This document shows, piece after piece, positions 26,745 through 35,121 of a stretch of 64,000 nt of DNA. The notes beneath the pieces were generated by a model. It was not told the origin of the DNA. It ran no database searches and saw only the letters and a program-made list of their open reading frames with translations. Source of the stretch: Acidimicrobiia bacterium (GTDB lineage: Bacteria > Actinomycetota > Acidimicrobiia > Spongiisociales > JAHEDJ01); assembly GCA_035471805.1 (NCBI GenBank), contig DATIPS010000008.1, positions 1 to 64,000 on the forward strand, in the 5' to 3' direction. The translations under genes were made by a program, and so were the position numbers. The first letter of the stretch is position 1. Every line of letters starts with the position of its first letter.

Positions 26745-27821
26745 GTGAGTAAACGGAGAGACTCCATTGCCCGATGGGGAGTCTTAGGATTTCTCTTCGG
26801 CTCCCTGTTCCCGTTGATCGGGTGGGTTGTCGCCACTCGCGCCGGCCGGGTGGGCCTCTCAGAGGCATACGCAGAGCAGCCCGTGCTGTGGATAGTCAAT
26901 CTTGCCCCGTTCGTTCTTGCCGTAGCCGCCATGTGGATCGGACTCGAGCACGCCAAGCTGGTCGGCGCTCTGCGGGCAACCGATCAGAAGGTGCACGAGC
27001 GCACGGCCGAGTTGGAGGTGAGCAACCGTCGACTCGAGGAGCACGCCCGAGCCAAGGATCAGTTTCTGGCGGTCGTCAGCCACGAGCTTCGCACGCCGCT
27101 CACCGTCGTCAGCGGTTTCGCTCAGGAGCTCGTCGATAATGATGTGAATCTCTCCAAAGCCGAAGAGCACGAGCTCCTCGAGGTGATAGCCGACCAGAGC
27201 AGGGAGCTCAGCTTCATCATCGAAGACCTGCTCCTCACAGCCCGCGCCGACATCGGAGCGGTGGCCATTGTGAAGGACGTGCACGACCTCGCCGAAGAGG
27301 TGAGTACGGTATTTGCCGGTTGTGTTTGCACTCAGGCCGAGCGGGACTCCTTCGAGCTGGATCTCGAGCCCGCCGTTGCCGAGGTCGACGCGACTCGAGT
27401 TCGACAGATCGTTCGCAACCTCCTGACCAACGCCGTCCGGTACGGGGGCCCGCAGCGTCGGATCGTGACCCGGTCGAGCGACGGCGTGGTGACTATCTGC
27501 GTATGCGACAACGGGGACGGCATACCGGAGCATGATCGAGATCGAGTATTCGAGCCGTACCAGAGTTCCGCCCAGGTGCTCGCCGTGTCTGATTCGGTAG
27601 GGCTGGGTCTGACGGTGGCCCGCAAGCTCGCCAGGATGATGGATGGGGAACTCACCTATGTCTACGAGGACGGAATGAGCACGTTCCGGTTGTCGTTCCC
27701 GGCGGTCTCCGGATCCGATGGGGTGTCGACCGGTCAGGTCGCCGAGGCAATGGACGGGAATGATGATTCGTCCATCCACGCTCGCAACCGGGCGGTTGCC
27801 AGAACGTCGTCCTCGTTGTAG
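26745..27821 (+). CDS. Membrane sensor histidine kinase
   Basis: A 358-residue kinase. Two transmembrane helices (about 11-31 and 46-68) flank a very short extracytoplasmic loop. A coiled coil (75-105) follows, then HisKA with phospho-acceptor His113 in VVSHELRTPL, and HATPase with NLLTNAVRYGG, DNGDGIP and GLGLTVARKLARMM. No HAMP or PAS domain and no partner response regulator nearby. Start assumed at GTG 26745. The last 30 codons overlap the opposing nuclease gene by 88 bp. Confidence 0.85.
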   Translation: MSKRRDSIARWGVLGFLFGSLFPLIGWVVATRAGRVGLSEAYAEQPVLWIVNLAPFVLAVAAMWIGLEHAKLVGALRATDQKVHERTAELEVSNRRLEEHARAKDQFLAVVSHELRTPLTVVSGFAQELVDNDVNLSKAEEHELLEVIADQSRELSFIIEDLLLTARADIGAVAIVKDVHDLAEEVSTVFAGCVCTQAERDSFELDLEPAVAEVDATRVRQIVRNLLTNAVRYGGPQRRIVTRSSDGVVTICVCDNGDGIPEHDRDRVFEPYQSSAQVLAVSDSVGLGLTVARKLARMMDGELTYVYEDGMSTFRLSFPAVSGSDGVSTGQVAEAMDGNDDSSIHARNRAVARTSSSL

Positions 27822-29587
27822 GCGAGCAGCCTCATCCGCGCCGCCTCGTCTCCCGCGACCGCTTGCTCGTACCAGACCATCGACCGACCACCTCCAGGGT
27901 CGTCGTCCCGCCACCGGAACCCGGCCAGCCCTGCCACAACCTTGAGGCCGGATCCCGAGCCGGTGATCAGCTGCCGTTCGAATACTTTCCTCATGTCGAT
28001 CCAGCGTTCCGAGCGGATCAGGGCTTCGACCGACTCGACTTGCCCTGCATCATCCTCGGTGAGTCCCCGTCGCATGTGCCGCTCCTCGGCCTGGCTGGAG
28101 TAGCAATAGACGGCCACCGTTCGTCCGGCAGCCGAGTTCGTTTCGATCTGCCCGCTGAGCCAGTTCCAGAACCCATCGAATACTTCGCGGCGGGCGCCAC
28201 CTCCGGCATCCATCGGCTCCCAGGTGACAAACGGGTGGTAGGTGCGGCCGGACGGGTCCGTGACCAGAGCACCCCAGAGGTAGGCGTCCTCATCGATCGT
28301 GTTCTCCATGTCGATGTCGATCTCGACGTCGGCGCGGGGAACCAGCACATCCTCGATTCCGCGGCGCCGATAGGCGGGGGCCGGGCCGAGGCGGGCACGG
28401 GCGGTGTCGATGTGAGCGGCCAGCGATTTCAGTGGGGCATCCCCGCGTGCGTAGGCCACGTCGATGGTGGAACCGTCGAGCCGGAGCGCGTCGCCGGCGG
28501 TCGAGAACCCGGCGAGCTCGAGATCGGCGATCTGCTTGGTGCGCCTTTTGCCGATTACGTCGGCGACCGGTGCCGAGGGCGGGAAATCCGGCGCTCGATT
28601 CACATATGTGCGCAGATCGACTCCTCGAGCGATGAGATCGGCGGTTTCCCAGTCGAGCGAGGCGAGTTGCCCGGTGGTGGTGATGGCGCCGAGGTGGAGG
28701 TCGCGCCATTGCGGCCAGCCGATTCGAGGCAGCAGACTCACGTCGTCCTTGCTCTCGAGAACCGGCCGGCACACTTCCCACCAGTCGCATGAGTCGCAGT
28801 CGGCGATTCTGACCGGGACGACGAGCGGCTCCAGCGATGGATCGTCTCCCCGCTGCCGGGCTACGGCGATGATGTCGAGACGGAAGTCGAACTCGAAGTC
28901 GTAGCGCTCGAGTGTCGTTCGGGTCCGCCCGCCCGACTTCCACATCGGCTCGGTCAAGTCGTACCAGACGACCCGGTGTTCCTTGCCGATGATCCCGCCG
29001 GTCGGATTCGTGTGGGCGAATCCCGCCGCTTCGAGCATGCGGTGGTAATGAGCCAGTTGCAGTGCGTCATCCTCCCGGGAGCGCAACGATCCCGCTTCGG
29101 GTGCTGCGTGATCGGGTCGGGGAGCCGCAAGGGGACTCACCTCGACCATCGCTGCGCCGGAGCCTTCCTCGATCGTCAGGTGGTGCTTGACGTCGACCGG
29201 CAGGTAGGACGTCCTTCCGTCCGGCTCGCTCATTGAAACGAGCAGGTCGGGTTCGCCGACGCGTTTGCCGTGGATGTCGGGTGAGAGGCGACCGCCGATG
29301 ATCAGTCCGGCCTGTGCCTCCATCGCCGCCCGGGTGGCAGCCTCACGATCGACTGGAGGGGCACTGCGGTCGACGACGATCCCCTCAGGATGCAGAGCGA
29401 CGAGCTCTGCGATTATCTCGGCCTCGAACTCGATACCGCGGTCGATGCGCAACTGAGCGTCGTCCGGCCGATCGAGCGCCACCACCTCGAGGGTCGGGTC
29501 GTTGGCAAGATGCGCGACAACCGGGCATTGCTTTGCGATGTATCCGCCCTGGAGGGGAACCGAGGTTGTGTCGTATCGAGTCGGCAT
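27734..29587 (-). CDS. TM0106-family RecB-like putative nuclease
   Basis: A 617-residue protein. The N-terminal half is a PD-(D/E)XK/Cas4-like fold with GEPDLLVS and LPVDVKHH (Asp and Lys of the active site) and a Cys cluster, DCDSCDWWEVC, that may bind iron-sulfur. The C-terminal half looks like an RNase H-type exonuclease, with DIDME near its start and a late CYSSQAEE segment. ATG 29587 is chosen because TAGGCT lies eight bases upstream, in the leaderless style; ATG 29665 would add 26 unconserved residues. Function likely in DNA repair or processing. Confidence 0.8.
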   Translation of the reverse strand: MPTRYDTTSVPLQGGYIAKQCPVVAHLANDPTLEVVALDRPDDAQLRIDRGIEFEAEIIAELVALHPEGIVVDRSAPPVDREAATRAAMEAQAGLIIGGRLSPDIHGKRVGEPDLLVSMSEPDGRTSYLPVDVKHHLTIEEGSGAAMVEVSPLAAPRPDHAAPEAGSLRSREDDALQLAHYHRMLEAAGFAHTNPTGGIIGKEHRVVWYDLTEPMWKSGGRTRTTLERYDFEFDFRLDIIAVARQRGDDPSLEPLVVPVRIADCDSCDWWEVCRPVLESKDDVSLLPRIGWPQWRDLHLGAITTTGQLASLDWETADLIARGVDLRTYVNRAPDFPPSAPVADVIGKRRTKQIADLELAGFSTAGDALRLDGSTIDVAYARGDAPLKSLAAHIDTARARLGPAPAYRRRGIEDVLVPRADVEIDIDMENTIDEDAYLWGALVTDPSGRTYHPFVTWEPMDAGGGARREVFDGFWNWLSGQIETNSAAGRTVAVYCYSSQAEERHMRRGLTEDDAGQVESVEALIRSERWIDMRKVFERQLITGSGSGLKVVAGLAGFRWRDDDPGGGRSMVWYEQAVAGDEAARMRLLAYNEDDVLATARLRAWMDESSFPSIASAT

Positions 29588-29772
29588 GCCCGGCGAGCCT
29601 AGGACGCTTTCGGCCTCCCGGATGCCATCGTTCGGTGGCCGGGTGGATGTGGTCGGATCCGGCATGACGGCCTGCGCGCCGGGAGATCAGAGCCCTCGAC
29701 CAGAACGCCGGGTGGGTCTTGTGCCTTGCCCGGTTTCTTGGCGTAGAATCCACCTACCATCTCGGGGGATAC

Positions 29773-30168
29773 ATGGCGACCCAACATCCGATTGAGCTGA
29801 TACTGGCCAGACGGCTCGCCGAATCTATGTCCCATCCCGTGTGGATCTCCGATGCGCTCGGCAACCTCGTGTTCTACAACGAACCGGCTGAAGGGATCCT
29901 CGGGGTGCGGTTCGGCGAGGCGGGGGAGATGCCAGCTTCTGCGCTCGCCGAGCGCTTCGTGACCGAGGATCTGGACGGAACCGAGATGCCGGCGAATGAT
30001 CTTCCCCTCGTGATCGCCCTCAGGGATTGGATTCCCGCTCATCGACCGATGCGGATCCGGTCCTTCGACGGGGTATGGCGGGTCATCGGAGTGACTGCCA
30101 TCCCGCTGGTCGGAGTAGGCGACCGCAGGGTCGGGGCTCTGGCCACCTTCTGGGAGCTCGACGGTTGA
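29773..30168 (+). CDS. Stand-alone PAS-domain protein
   Basis: A 131-residue single-domain protein. SMSHPVWISDALGNLVFYNEPAEGILG (read in two parts) is a typical PAS start. RIRSFDGVWRVIGVTAIPL and GALATFWELDG form the last strands. No output domain is attached. The ATG at 29773 has GGGGGA upstream. Its TGA overlaps the TTG start of the metallo-hydrolase, so it probably senses a ligand or redox state and acts on that enzyme. Confidence 0.78.
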   Translation: MATQHPIELILARRLAESMSHPVWISDALGNLVFYNEPAEGILGVRFGEAGEMPASALAERFVTEDLDGTEMPANDLPLVIALRDWIPAHRPMRIRSFDGVWRVIGVTAIPLVGVGDRRVGALATFWELDG

Positions 30169-30992
30169 AAGCCACTCTCCTCGGCACCAGAGGATCGGTG
30201 GGCCGGGCGGGACCTGCCACCGTTCGCTACGGCGGCGACACGTCGGCGGTCGAGGTTTGCGCAGATGACGGCACCGTGCTCTTGCTGGACGCCGGGTCGG
30301 GTGTGGTCCACGCATCGCCGGCGGCCGGTTCGGCACCGGTTCATGTGCTGCTCACCCACCTGCACATGGACCACATCCAGGGACTCGGGTTCCTCAGCTC
30401 GCTCTTCAATCCAGATATCGAGGTCCACATCTGGGGGCCGGAGTCATCCCATCGACCGTTGGCGGCCCGCCTCGGCAGATACCTCTCCCCGCCGCTGTTT
30501 CCGGTTCATCTGCGTGATCTTCCCAACCTCGTTCTTCACGAGATCGGTTCCGAGGATTTCTCGATCGGACCGTTTTCAGTCACATCCGACTTGATCATCC
30601 ACTCGGGGCGCGCGCTCGGCTATCGGGTGTCGGCCGACGGGCGCAGTCTCGCCTATCTGCCGGATCATGAGCCGGCGCTCGGCGGTGAGAACCTGGTTTC
30701 GGAACCCCTGTGGACGTCGGGATTCGGACTGGCCGAGGGCGTCGACGTGCTCATTCACGACACCCAGTACACCGACGAGGAGTACCGGACCAGGGTCGGA
30801 TGGGGTCACAGCACGCTCTCCCACACAGCGGATTTCGCAGCGATGGCAGGCGTCGGAAAGCTGGTGATGTTCCATCATTCACCGGACCACACGGATGAGC
30901 TGATCGATCACCTGATGGATGAGATAAAGCGAGATCGAGACCTGCCCTTCGACCTGGTGCCCGGTCTGGCAGGCGCCACGATCGAAGCCTAG
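30165..30992 (+). CDS. Metallo-beta-lactamase-fold hydrolase (PhnP/phosphodiesterase-like)
   Basis: A 275-residue enzyme starting at TTG 30165, which overlaps the preceding stop as TTGA. The opening GTRGS...GPATVRYGGDTS is the PhnP-like form. The metal site is THLHMDHIQG, then LPDHE, IHDTQY and FHHSPDHTD. Such proteins hydrolyse phosphodiesters, including cyclic nucleotides, but the substrate here is unknown. Coupling with a PAS protein suggests controlled phosphodiesterase activity. A class III cyclase is encoded 10 kb away. Confidence 0.85.
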   Translation: MKATLLGTRGSVGRAGPATVRYGGDTSAVEVCADDGTVLLLDAGSGVVHASPAAGSAPVHVLLTHLHMDHIQGLGFLSSLFNPDIEVHIWGPESSHRPLAARLGRYLSPPLFPVHLRDLPNLVLHEIGSEDFSIGPFSVTSDLIIHSGRALGYRVSADGRSLAYLPDHEPALGGENLVSEPLWTSGFGLAEGVDVLIHDTQYTDEEYRTRVGWGHSTLSHTADFAAMAGVGKLVMFHHSPDHTDELIDHLMDEIKRDRDLPFDLVPGLAGATIEA

Positions 30993-31074
30993 GCCGGCTC
31001 ATCGAATCATCGCGCAAGCCCGGGTTCCCGATCATCCCGGCGGGTCCTGTCGCGGTGGTTCACCTGGCCGGCGG

Positions 31075-31533
31075 TCAGTCGTGGAGGTGCTCGTCGAGCA
31101 CTCGCCTCATCACCTCGACGATGACCTTCGCTTCTGATTCCGTCATGTGCTTCGCCCAGGCGGCTTCCAGCTCGGCGTCTACGACTCTTCGGGTCCGTGC
31201 ATGTGCCTCCCGGCCTTCCGGCGTGATCTCCACAACGGTTGCCCGCCTGTCGGCGGGATCGGGGCTTCTGGCCACGTAGCCGAGCGCCTCGAGCCGATCG
31301 ATGACCTTGGTGGTGCCGCCGGCGGAGAGTGTCAGGCTCTGGGCGATGTCGGACATGCGGGGCGGCTGCCGGGCATGCTCGAGGTTGAGCAGCGCCTCGT
31401 GATCTGCGAGCAACAGACCCGTCTCCTGCTGGAGCACTTCTTCGATCTTCGCTTTGAGCAGAAAGGAGGCGTGCAGCGTTTGTGCCGCTACCTGACGCCA
31501 GAGAGGCTGCTGGTCGTATCCCATGGCCCACAT
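31075..31533 (-). CDS. MarR-family transcriptional regulator
   Basis: A 152-residue winged-helix regulator with helix-turn-helix around MSDIAQSLTLSAGGTTKVID and wing RSPDPADRRATVVEITPEG. It is divergent from an MFS efflux gene with a 65-bp space that carries overlapping promoters and a palindrome. By family habit it represses itself and the transporter and is released by a small aromatic or drug-like ligand. Start ATG 31533 or ATG 31524. Confidence 0.9.
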   Translation of the reverse strand: MWAMGYDQQPLWRQVAAQTLHASFLLKAKIEEVLQQETGLLLADHEALLNLEHARQPPRMSDIAQSLTLSAGGTTKVIDRLEALGYVARSPDPADRRATVVEITPEGREAHARTRRVVDAELEAAWAKHMTESEAKVIVEVMRRVLDEHLHD

Positions 31534-31535
31534 TC

Positions 31536-31584
31536 TTGCACTAGATGCTGTCTTCGCATATAGTATACTAGAAAACTAATCTAG
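31536..31584. promoter_or_regulatory. Overlapping divergent promoters with MarR-type operator
   Basis: For the MFS gene: TTGCAC (31536-31541), 17 bases, TATAGT (31559-31564). The perfect palindrome TAGTATACTA (31561-31570) overlaps this box and also supplies TATACT on the minus strand for marR. A second dyad CTAGA-N7-TCTAG covers 31568-31584. A repressor on these sites would shut both genes. The stretch is much richer in A+T than its surroundings. Confidence 0.6.
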
Positions 31585-31598
31585 CGAAGTAGATTGTC

Positions 31599-32915
31599 GT
31601 GAGAGAACTCCTTCGGATACCCGGATTCAGAACCTTCGGGATTGTGTGGCTCGGTCAGCTCATTTCGAACCTCGGGTCGGCGATGACCGGCTTCGGCCTG
31701 GCGATCTGGGTCTATAGAGAAACCGGCTCGGCGCTGCAGCTGGCTCTCATCGTCGCGGCCGCCACGGTGCCGATGCTGCTGGTGACTCCATTCGCGGGGG
31801 CGTTGATCGATCGGTGGGATCGCCGTTCGGCGATGATTCTCGCCGACGCCGGGGCTTCTCTCGGGACCCTGGCCATCATGCTCCTCCTCGTTACCGGCAA
31901 TCTGGAGACGTGGCATCTCTATGGATGCCTGTCGGTCAGCGGCATCTTCAGGGCATTCCAGTTCCCCGCCTATTCGGCAGCTACCACCCTGCTCATACCC
32001 AAGGAGCACTACGCGCGCGGTTCGGGTCTGGTCCAGTTGGCAGGAAGCATCGGCGGCATCGCCGCGCCGGTAATGGCGGCGGCGGCCATCGTCTGGCAGG
32101 GCATCGTGCTCATCTTCATCATTGACTTCGCAACCTTTCTCTGCGCGATCGGAACCCTTCTCGCAGTGCGGTTCCCGGCAGCCGAGAAGAGTGAGCGGCG
32201 CGGACGCGGCATCCGCGGACTCGCTCTGGAGGCCAGGGAAGGCCTCGACTTCGTTCTCGAACGCCGTGGCCTCTTCATCCTCGTCTTGTCTTTCGTCACG
32301 GTGAACTTCGCGTTCGCGTTCCAGGGTGTCCTGATCATCCCGCTGCTGCTGAACCTGACGAACGAGCAGACCGCCGGCTTGATCGTCTCAATCGGGTCGG
32401 GTGGGGTCGTGCTCGGCAGCCTGGCGCTGAGCGCCTGGGGCGGCCCCGGGAACAGGATCGCCGGCGTCTACTACCCGATTCTGGCAATGGGGGTCGGCCT
32501 CGTCCTGATGGGAATCCGACCCGTCGTAGGTTTCGTCATGGCAGGCATCCTCCTGATAAACGCAACCCATCCGATCGCCGGAGGGAGCAGTCAGTCGATC
32601 TGGCAGTCCAAAGTCCCGCCCGAACTCCAGGGCCGGGTGTTCGCAATCCGCCAGGTCTCGGCAATCGCGGCTTCTCCCGCCGCCTTTCTGCTGGCCGGGG
32701 TGCTCGCCGACCATTTCTTCGAGCCCTTGATGCTCGACGCTTCCGGCTTGCTGGGGGTCGTATTCGGCTCCGGCCCCGGGCGGGGGATCGGGTTGATGTT
32801 TGCCCTCGCCGGTTTGCTTGCGATAGCCACGGTGGCAGTGGCGCTGAACCATCCGAGGATCAAGAACCTCGAGACTGAAATCCCCGACTTGGAACCGGTT
32901 CGAATTTCGAACTGA
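31599..32915 (+). CDS. MFS efflux transporter (MFS_3 / macrolide-efflux-like)
   Basis: A 438-residue protein with about 12 transmembrane helices. The N-terminus FRTFGIVWLGQLISNLGSAM and the loop GALIDRWDRRSAMI (motif A) match the MFS_3 group of drug or metabolite exporters. GTG start at 31599 without a clear ribosome-binding site. Divergent from and probably repressed by the MarR protein. Substrate unknown. Confidence 0.88.
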   Translation: MRELLRIPGFRTFGIVWLGQLISNLGSAMTGFGLAIWVYRETGSALQLALIVAAATVPMLLVTPFAGALIDRWDRRSAMILADAGASLGTLAIMLLLVTGNLETWHLYGCLSVSGIFRAFQFPAYSAATTLLIPKEHYARGSGLVQLAGSIGGIAAPVMAAAAIVWQGIVLIFIIDFATFLCAIGTLLAVRFPAAEKSERRGRGIRGLALEAREGLDFVLERRGLFILVLSFVTVNFAFAFQGVLIIPLLLNLTNEQTAGLIVSIGSGGVVLGSLALSAWGGPGNRIAGVYYPILAMGVGLVLMGIRPVVGFVMAGILLINATHPIAGGSSQSIWQSKVPPELQGRVFAIRQVSAIAASPAAFLLAGVLADHFFEPLMLDASGLLGVVFGSGPGRGIGLMFALAGLLAIATVAVALNHPRIKNLETEIPDLEPVRISN

Positions 32916-33298
32916 AGTCGATTGCCCGACACTCCAAGCGGCCGGCCCTTGTCCGGACGACCTCTCGGCCGAGACGGGAAGCAGGACTCCGCCGACGAGG
33001 CCGCGCCACCTCCGGCGGAGGCCCCGGTTGGTTGATTTCCGAGACCGATGCCCGCACCGGTGTCTCGAACCGGCCGGCGATCGGCAACTAGCCCGGCAAG
33101 AGCCACCCCCGAGACCCTCCGCGCGAGGAGGTCTACGCCGGTGCCGCCGGCTGCCGGGGCGACGGAGATGACCGGTTCAACTGGTCCGAATGGTCGCCGG
33201 GCGGTTGAACAACGCGACCCGTTCCACGCGACTTCACGGCTAGTACATTCATCCCGACATCGGGCGCCGTTCGGCGTTCGCAATGAGGAGGTAGCAGG
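32916..33298. other. Intergenic region, no gene recognised
   Basis: A 383-bp GC-rich stretch between the MFS gene and the ornithine-cyclodeaminase-like gene. No reading frame in it has credible coding character. It holds the small palindrome CCTCCG-G-CGGAGG (33009-33021) and, at its end, the GAGGAGGTAG ribosome-binding site of the next gene. Confidence 0.6.
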
Positions 33299-34279
33299 GT
33301 GTTGAAGCGACCGGGTCTCGTGTTCCTGACCGAGGCAGAAGTCCGGCAATCTCTGGCCATGCCCGAGGCCATTGGATTGGCCGAGCGCGGAATCGAAGCC
33401 GATGCCGCCGGCGACGTCGCCGGAGACAAGTTCTACATGTCGGTGGGGGAGAACGGGTTCCTCAAACCCTTCTCCGGCTACATGGCCGGTGAGGAGTTCG
33501 CCTATGTGAAGAGCTTCAGCTTCTTCGAGGGCAATCCGGCCCAAGGGTTGCCGGCAACCGACTCGCAAGTTCTGCTGTTCGATGCGAAGACCGGGCTCCC
33601 GGTCGCCCTAATGGAGGCAGACTGGATCACCGGCCTCAAGACGGGTGCGTCGACCGGGGCCACGGCCCGGCGCCTGGCCCGTCCGGATTCTCGAGTTGCC
33701 ACGATCTTTGGTGCCGGCGTTCTCGGCCGTCACCACGCAGACGCTATCGACCATCTCTTCGACCTCGACGAGTTGCGCATCGTCGATGCCGTCCCGGAAG
33801 CTGCCGGCCGGTATGTATCCGAGATGGCCGGCAGGCTGAAGGCGCCGGTGCGCGTTATCGACTCCGCTGAGGAAGCCGTGCGCGGGGCGGACATCGTTGT
33901 AACGGTGACGACCGGCAGTGCAGTCAACGTTCGACCGGAATGGGTCAAGCCCGGTGCATTCGTCGCTCGACTCGGCTCGTACCAGGAGGTCGCCGAGGAG
34001 TTGTTCGAAGAGGCCGATCGGCTGGTGGTGGACCGCTGGCAATATGTCAGCTACCGCATACCGGAGATGGTCAAGCTGATCGGTGAGGGTCGCTTGAGCA
34101 GCGGAGACGCGATCGAATGGCCGGACATCGTCGGTGGGCGCGCTCCCGGCAGACAGACCGACTCGGAGGTCATCCTCTTTGTGGCGCTCGGCATTTGGGG
34201 CGAATACGCGGCCATCCTCCCAGAGGCCTACAGAAGAGCACGGGCGCTCGGACTCGGCACGGTGATTCGGGGCGGGTGA
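33299..34279 (+). CDS. Ornithine cyclodeaminase / mu-crystallin family protein
   Basis: A 326-residue NAD(P)-dependent enzyme. It shows FLTEAEVRQSLAM at the N-terminus, the substrate-side KTGASTGATARRLARPDS segment, the Rossmann motif IFGAGVLGRHHADA (about 140-153), and VTTGSAVNVRPEWVKPGAFV. The family covers ornithine cyclodeaminase, alanine dehydrogenase and ketimine reductases, and the sequence does not decide between them. GTG start behind a strong GAGGAGGTAG. Convergent with the SDR gene. Confidence 0.88.
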   Translation: MLKRPGLVFLTEAEVRQSLAMPEAIGLAERGIEADAAGDVAGDKFYMSVGENGFLKPFSGYMAGEEFAYVKSFSFFEGNPAQGLPATDSQVLLFDAKTGLPVALMEADWITGLKTGASTGATARRLARPDSRVATIFGAGVLGRHHADAIDHLFDLDELRIVDAVPEAAGRYVSEMAGRLKAPVRVIDSAEEAVRGADIVVTVTTGSAVNVRPEWVKPGAFVARLGSYQEVAEELFEEADRLVVDRWQYVSYRIPEMVKLIGEGRLSSGDAIEWPDIVGGRAPGRQTDSEVILFVALGIWGEYAAILPEAYRRARALGLGTVIRGG

Positions 34280-34303
34280 AGCTCCGGCAATCCGGGTCCG
34301 CCG

Positions 34304-35092
34304 TCAGCTTCGCTCTTCCGAGACGGAGTTCCCGCCGTCGACGATGATGCTCTGGCCGGTCGTGTAGGCGGCTCCCGGAGTGGCCAGCCAGGCGACGGCT
34401 GCAGCCACCTCGTCCGGCGCAGCGCTTCGTCCCATTGGCGTGGCGAGTCCCTGTCCGACTTCATCCTCCGTCTGGGAGCCCGTCGCAATCCATCCCGGGG
34501 CAACCGCGTTGGCGGTGATTCCGTACCGGGCGTAGTCGACGGCGATCGAGCGGGTCAGCCCTTCGAGGGCCGCTTTCGAGGCGGCGTAGGCCGGGTCGGC
34601 CCGCATCGCCATGACCGGCCCGGTGACACTCGACACGTTGATGATCCGACCCCACTGGTTCTCGAGCATGTGGGGGACGGCGGCACGGGAAACCAGGAAA
34701 GCGGTGTCCAGGTTGCGTCTGAGGGATGCCCGCCAAACCTCGGTGGGGAGCGTGGCCAGTTCTCCTGCTTCGGCTTCGCCGGGAAGGCTCACGCTCGTCA
34801 TTCCGGCGTTGTTGACCAGGATGTCGAGTCTCCCAAACGCCTCGACCGTTTCTGCGATCAGTTCGTCGGCGTACCGCTCGTCGGTGAGATCGCCGAACGA
34901 GCCTCCTGCGTCGATCCCGGATTTCTGCAGTTCCAAGACTCGTTCGTGGATGCGGTCGGTTGTCGATGTGATCATGACACTCGCGCCGAGCTCTCCGATG
35001 AGGCGGGCGCAAGCGAAGCCGATACCCGACGGGCTGCCGGCTCCCGTCACCAGGGCCACGCGTTCGTCGAGCGAGAAGAGTGCGGGTGTCAC
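34304..35092 (-). CDS. Short-chain dehydrogenase/reductase
   Basis: A 262-residue classical SDR: cofactor loop VTGAGSPSGIG (about 15-25), NNAG, catalytic Ser in NVSSVTG, YAASK, and a C-terminal GQSIIVDGGNS. It resembles FabG-type oxidoreductases; substrate unknown. The GTG start is supported by TAGGAT six bases upstream. It is followed upstream on the same strand by the luciferase-like gene, with only 29 bp between. Confidence 0.9.
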   Translation of the reverse strand: MTPALFSLDERVALVTGAGSPSGIGFACARLIGELGASVMITSTTDRIHERVLELQKSGIDAGGSFGDLTDERYADELIAETVEAFGRLDILVNNAGMTSVSLPGEAEAGELATLPTEVWRASLRRNLDTAFLVSRAAVPHMLENQWGRIINVSSVTGPVMAMRADPAYAASKAALEGLTRSIAVDYARYGITANAVAPGWIATGSQTEDEVGQGLATPMGRSAAPDEVAAAVAWLATPGAAYTTGQSIIVDGGNSVSEERS

Positions 35093-35098
35093 GACAGG

Positions 35099-35104
35099 AT
35101 CCTA
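35099..35104 (-). promoter_or_regulatory. Leaderless-type minus-10 box (TAGGAT) for the SDR gene
   Basis: On the minus strand TAGGAT is followed by six bases and the GTG at 35092, with no ribosome-binding site. It overlaps the space between the two minus-strand genes, so the SDR can be expressed on its own. Confidence 0.5.
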
Positions 35105-35121
35105 TCGAAGAACCGGCTTGT

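Noticed and set aside
32591-33568. Minus-strand frame across the 32916-33298 gap
   Set aside because: It overlaps confident genes on both sides and has no conserved motif; the gap shows no coding signal of its own.
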